A stretch of DNA of 64,000 bases, taken from the NCBI RefSeq assembly GCF_029962835.1, contig NC_080579.1, forward strand, positions 80,617,959-80,681,958, in the 5' to 3' direction. The position numbers and the translations under genes were made by a program. Of the stretch, positions 61,222 to 64,000 are shown piece by piece. Origin of the DNA: Magnolia sinica. Taxonomy: Eukaryota > Streptophyta > Magnoliopsida > Magnoliales > Magnoliaceae. The notes beneath the pieces are model-generated. The model searched no databases. It saw only the letters and a list, made by a program, of their open reading frames with translations, and had not been told where the DNA came from. Position 1 is the stretch's first letter. Each line of letters begins with the position of its first letter.

Positions 61222-61395
61222 TGGTTAGTAGGAGATAATAAAAATCACTCCAGGAAGAGCCGATGATCATGGCTGACCTAAGGAAGGTGATGTGAACAAT
61301 GCTCGTTCCGACTAGCAAGTGGAGTAGGGGGATGGTTTGCTTATTGCTGGCCAGGTGTTTGTGCACAATGCTCTCTCAATTAATGTAAGGGTTTG
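61222..61395 (+). other. Pre-insertion locus right of the Tekay element
   Basis: This continues the sequence interrupted at 14677. A frame with several stops can be followed across the junction (for example EIIKITPGRADDHG, then GLLIAGQVFVHNALSIN), suggesting the Tekay element landed in decayed coding sequence. The family is unknown. Confidence 0.4.
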
Positions 61396-62046
61396 TCAAA
61401 TAACCACTTTCTCTGAAAGCTCGAGCCTATGGTGTATCAATGTATATCGAGGGACTTTAAATTCTCCCCTCCCCCACACGTGGGGGTAGTACTCCATTTT
61501 GTTAATGTCTAAAATACTCGATGCCATCGACAGACCACCGATGCCATTGATATATGCTCGATCCCAAAGAGAAAAACTAGAAAATCCATGTTGGTTGTTG
61601 GAACGTTTTAGTCTTGTTACTTGATGGCATTGAAGAAGTTCCATGCCATCGACAGATCCTCGATGGGGTGTCAATGCCATCAAAGGTCCCATCGAAGATG
61701 TGTGCATAATTGCGTAAGTGCGTAAGTTGTTTCCTATATATATATATATAAAGTGGAATCGGTTTTTGGGAGAGAGAGTAGTGTATTTGGGCTTTCTAAA
61801 TCGTTCATATGGGTTCAAGGGCATAGCTAGGGCTCGTGAAAAGAGATTTGAGGCTTGTTCGAATCAGTAAGCTACTATCTCTTGTAATTTCTACTTTCAT
61901 AGTGCATTACTTGTTGCTTTGTGCAGTGGTTTTTTCCTACAAGGGTTTTTCCATGTAAAATTCAAGTTGTTCTTGTTTGGGCTTGGTTGTGCAATTGCTT
62001 GTACTTTGCTTAATTCATCTCTGTATGCTTTCACGGTTCCCTAACA
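61396..62046 (+). mobile_element. Ty1/copia 5' LTR (start uncertain)
   Basis: The 3' end is fixed by GGTTCCCTAACA at 62046, two bases before a PBS. A TATA run (61735-61752) followed by GTGGAATCGG fits the LTR promoter. The T-rich stretch with GGTTTTTTCCTACAAGGGTT is typical of the copia R/U5 region. The start near TGTCAAATAACC is a guess, since no TSD can be tested because the other end lies outside the window. Confidence 0.55.
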
Positions 62047-62048
62047 AG

Positions 62049-62060
62049 TGGTATTAGAGA
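62049..62060 (+). promoter_or_regulatory. Copia primer-binding site (tRNA-Met type)
   Basis: TGGTATTAGAGA is a diverged TGGTATCAGAGC just after the LTR end. Confidence 0.7.
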
Positions 62061-62096
62061 TAACATTGGGAAGCAAATCGAATTAGAAAGCAATCA

Positions 62097-62828
62097 ATGG
62101 CATGTAACATGAAGTTCGATGTAGAAAAATATTCCAGTAAAAAAATTGATCTATGGAAATTTAAGATGAATGATATCTTAGTTCAACAAGAATTGGACAA
62201 AGCTCTCATTGGAAAGCGATTGGAAACTGTGTCAGAAAAAGAATGAAACAGGCTAGATAAAAAAGCTACTATATATATATATATATATAACTAGTTATGT
62301 CTAATGGATGGGGTCCTTTATAATGTTATCAGAGAGAAGACTGTAATGCATACATGAGCGAAGTTAGAGAACATGTGTGGAAAGAAGTCTCTTAAAAATT
62401 GTTTGTATTTGAAGCTACAGTTGTTCAATCTGAAGACGGCGGAGGGGGTTGATGTTGAGGCCCACATCAGTAGCTTCAATAAGATTGTTTGCAAGCTATT
62501 GGATGTGGAATAAATGATGAAAGATGAACATCATACATATATACTACTGAACCCTCTTCCAGTATCGTATGAGTCGTTCAAAGACTCTTTCTGCAACGGT
62601 AGAACGACCATTAGCAATGAGACCGTTATCTTAGCCTTTCAGGCAAAGGCGATGAGAAAGAAAAACGATGACGTTGATGCTTTTACAAATGCACTGGTTA
62701 GAAGGGCGATAAATTCTAAGTGGTATAGTAAATCTTCACGATCAATGTCCAAATCTAAGGATAATTGTAAAGGCAAGTTAAAGTACTTGAATTGTGGCAT
62801 GTCAGGGCACATGAAGAAGGATTGTTAG
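62097..62828 (+). pseudogene. gag: Ty1/copia gag, decayed
   Basis: ATG at 62097 (MACNMKFDVEKYSSKKIDLW) opens a Retrotran_gag_2/UBN2-type capsid. A TGA at 62244 replaces the usual Trp, a (TA)n run interrupts at about 62266-62290, and a TAA lies at 62511. The frame resumes HHTYILLNPLPVSYESFKDS, then AFQAKAMRKKN, and ends in a CCHC knuckle (YLNCGMSGHMKKDC) whose first Cys is Tyr (TAC, 62784-62786). The TAG at 62826 again stands where Trp is usual. Confidence 0.82.
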
Positions 62829-64000
62829 AATCCTAAGTCAAGAAATGAAAATTCAAATAGTTCTTCTAAGGAAGCAAACAGTACGGAATCAAATAAGGAA
62901 ACGAATGGCAATAACATGCTAACTACATCAAAATCCGCGTACTTCAACGAAGAATGAATTATATATATGGGGGCTTTGAACCACATGACCCTTCATTGGA
63001 GTTAGTTAACTAGTTATAGTGAGTGTGATGGTGGCCAGGTATTTATGGGAAATGTCAATGTTTGTAGCGTAGTTGGTGTTGGATCAGTGCTTATCAAGAT
63101 GTTTGATGGCATGAAGCATATCTTAACAAAAGTAAGACAAATACCTGAGTTGTGGAAGAGCCTAACATCTCTGGGTGCACTGAAGGCACTAGGGTACAAA
63201 TTCCTTGGGTTTGATCGTATCCTTAAAGTTTCAAAGGGGGCACTCATAGTCATGAAGGCATGGAGAAATGAAAACTTTTACAAGTTGATCGAGGGTACTT
63301 CATTTGGTGAAGCTGCAGCGTCTGTAACAAATTCCACATCTGTACCTATGTGGCATCCGGGCTTGGGCCACATGATCTAGTGGGGCATGAAGGCACTTTC
63401 TACATGTTATTTAATTCCAGCTTTTAAAAGAATTGATTTTAGTATATGTAAGTATTGTATACATGGTAAACAATTAAGGTTGTCTTTAAAATCTAGGAAA
63501 CATGTTTGTAAGGGAGTTCTATATTATGTTCATTCTGATGTATGGGGGTTGTTGCCCGTGGTTTCTGGTGGAGGGTTATCATGGTTTGTCATGTTCATTG
63601 ATGACTATTCCAGAAAAGTATGGGTTTATTTTATGAAAAATAAATCCAAGGTTTTCACCAACTTCAAATAGTGTAAGCAGATGGTGGAAAACAGTCAAGG
63701 CAAAAGGTGAAAGTGTTAATGATAAATAATGGTGAAGAATTCACTTTTGGGAAATTCAATTGATATTCTAAAAATGAAGAAATCGTGAGGCATAACACAG
63801 TGTACCACACACCAGAGCAGAACGTTGTGTCTGAGCGGATGAATCAGACTCTCTTGGAGAAGGCTTAATGTATAATCAATAATGCTAGATTGGACAAGTT
63901 ATTATGGACCGAGACTGTAACATGACTTGTTACTTGGTGAATCAATCCCCTTCTATGACCATCGAATGTAAATTTCTAGAGGAAGTGTGGAGTGGTCAGT
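62829..64000 (+). pseudogene. pol: Ty1/copia pol, decayed: protease, pre-integrase, integrase; runs off the window
   Basis: Protease: the usual W-x-x-DTGAS-NHM site reads as a stop followed by IIYMGALNHM near 62955-62990, so the active-site Asp is gone. GAG_pre-integrase: WHPGLGHMI (63352-63378) then WGMKALS after a TAG, and CKYCIHGKQ. Integrase core: VHSDVWGLLPVVSGGGLSWF, FIDDYSRKVWVYFMKNKSK. Further on, NNGEEF shows Asp-to-Asn at the second catalytic position, and the third (SERMNQTLLEKA) is present. Stops and frameshifts continue to position 64000. RT and RNase H lie beyond the window. The lineage looks like the Tork group but is not certain. Confidence 0.82.

Overview
This is a gene-poor, retrotransposon-rich stretch of a flowering-plant nuclear genome. 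The evidence is chromovirus-type Ty3/gypsy and Ty1/copia pol remnants primed by initiator tRNA-Met, a CACTA (En/Spm) element, a LINE tail, and diverged plant-type (TTTAGGG-like) telomeric repeats. Abundant modules built around GTGGGCCC/GGGCCCAC recall repeats seen in woody angiosperms, possibly magnoliids, but I cannot place the species. I found no intact host gene, tRNA or rRNA gene.

The main structure is a nest that can be unpacked from target-site duplications (TSDs) read directly in the sequence. (1) A Ty3/gypsy element of the Tekay/Del chromovirus type occupies 14683-61216 and is flanked by AGATA on both sides. Its LTRs are about 3.9-4.0 kb once later insertions are removed. (2) Its 5' LTR is split by a CACTA transposon of 30,345 bp (17806-48150, TSD GTG). 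(3) Its pol gene is split in RNase H by a 2.5-kb solo LTR (51939-54462, TSD TCTAT). (4) Its 3' LTR is split by an 886-bp solo LTR of a related, shorter family (56857-57742, TSD TTTTC). (5) The CACTA element itself carries a 480-bp palindrome made of two LTR 3' ends (37721-38200, TSD CTATA) and a fold-back element (38757-39293).

The CACTA element is the most unusual object here. Its ends are inverted repeats of about 1 kb rather than short terminal repeats. They are filled with palindromic AGCGACGAAAA/TTTTCGTCGCT units. Two decayed transposase genes on the minus strand (a TNP2-type gene and a Transposase_24/TnpA-type gene) sit in the left third. The middle carries two large, oppositely oriented arrays of diverged telomere-like 6-7-mers: G-rich strand on top at 25163-31228 and C-rich strand on top at 42211-46980. 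Each array abuts, at an identical junction, copies of the same 163-172-bp tandem repeat. The element therefore reads as a giant imperfect palindrome. I consider this the candidate undescribed system of the window.

Left of the nest are scattered repeats, a possible CACTA-protein exon (2497-2736), a 5'-truncated LINE tail (3982-4606), an LTR fragment on the plus strand (about 4607-7056) and a nearly complete solo LTR on the minus strand (about 7882-12060), both related to the Tekay LTR. A further CACTA-like end (about 13595-13862) and an RRM-like coding fragment (13994-14245) follow. Right of the nest, 61222-64000 holds a decayed Ty1/copia element that runs off the window.

Decay is strongly biased toward C-to-T/G-to-A transitions. 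The TNP2-type gene keeps one reading frame through its long first block yet has eight in-frame stops, most at places where the family has Trp, Gln or Arg. The retroelements show the same CAG-to-TAG and TGG-to-TAG/TGA pattern. This fits long-term cytosine methylation and silencing.
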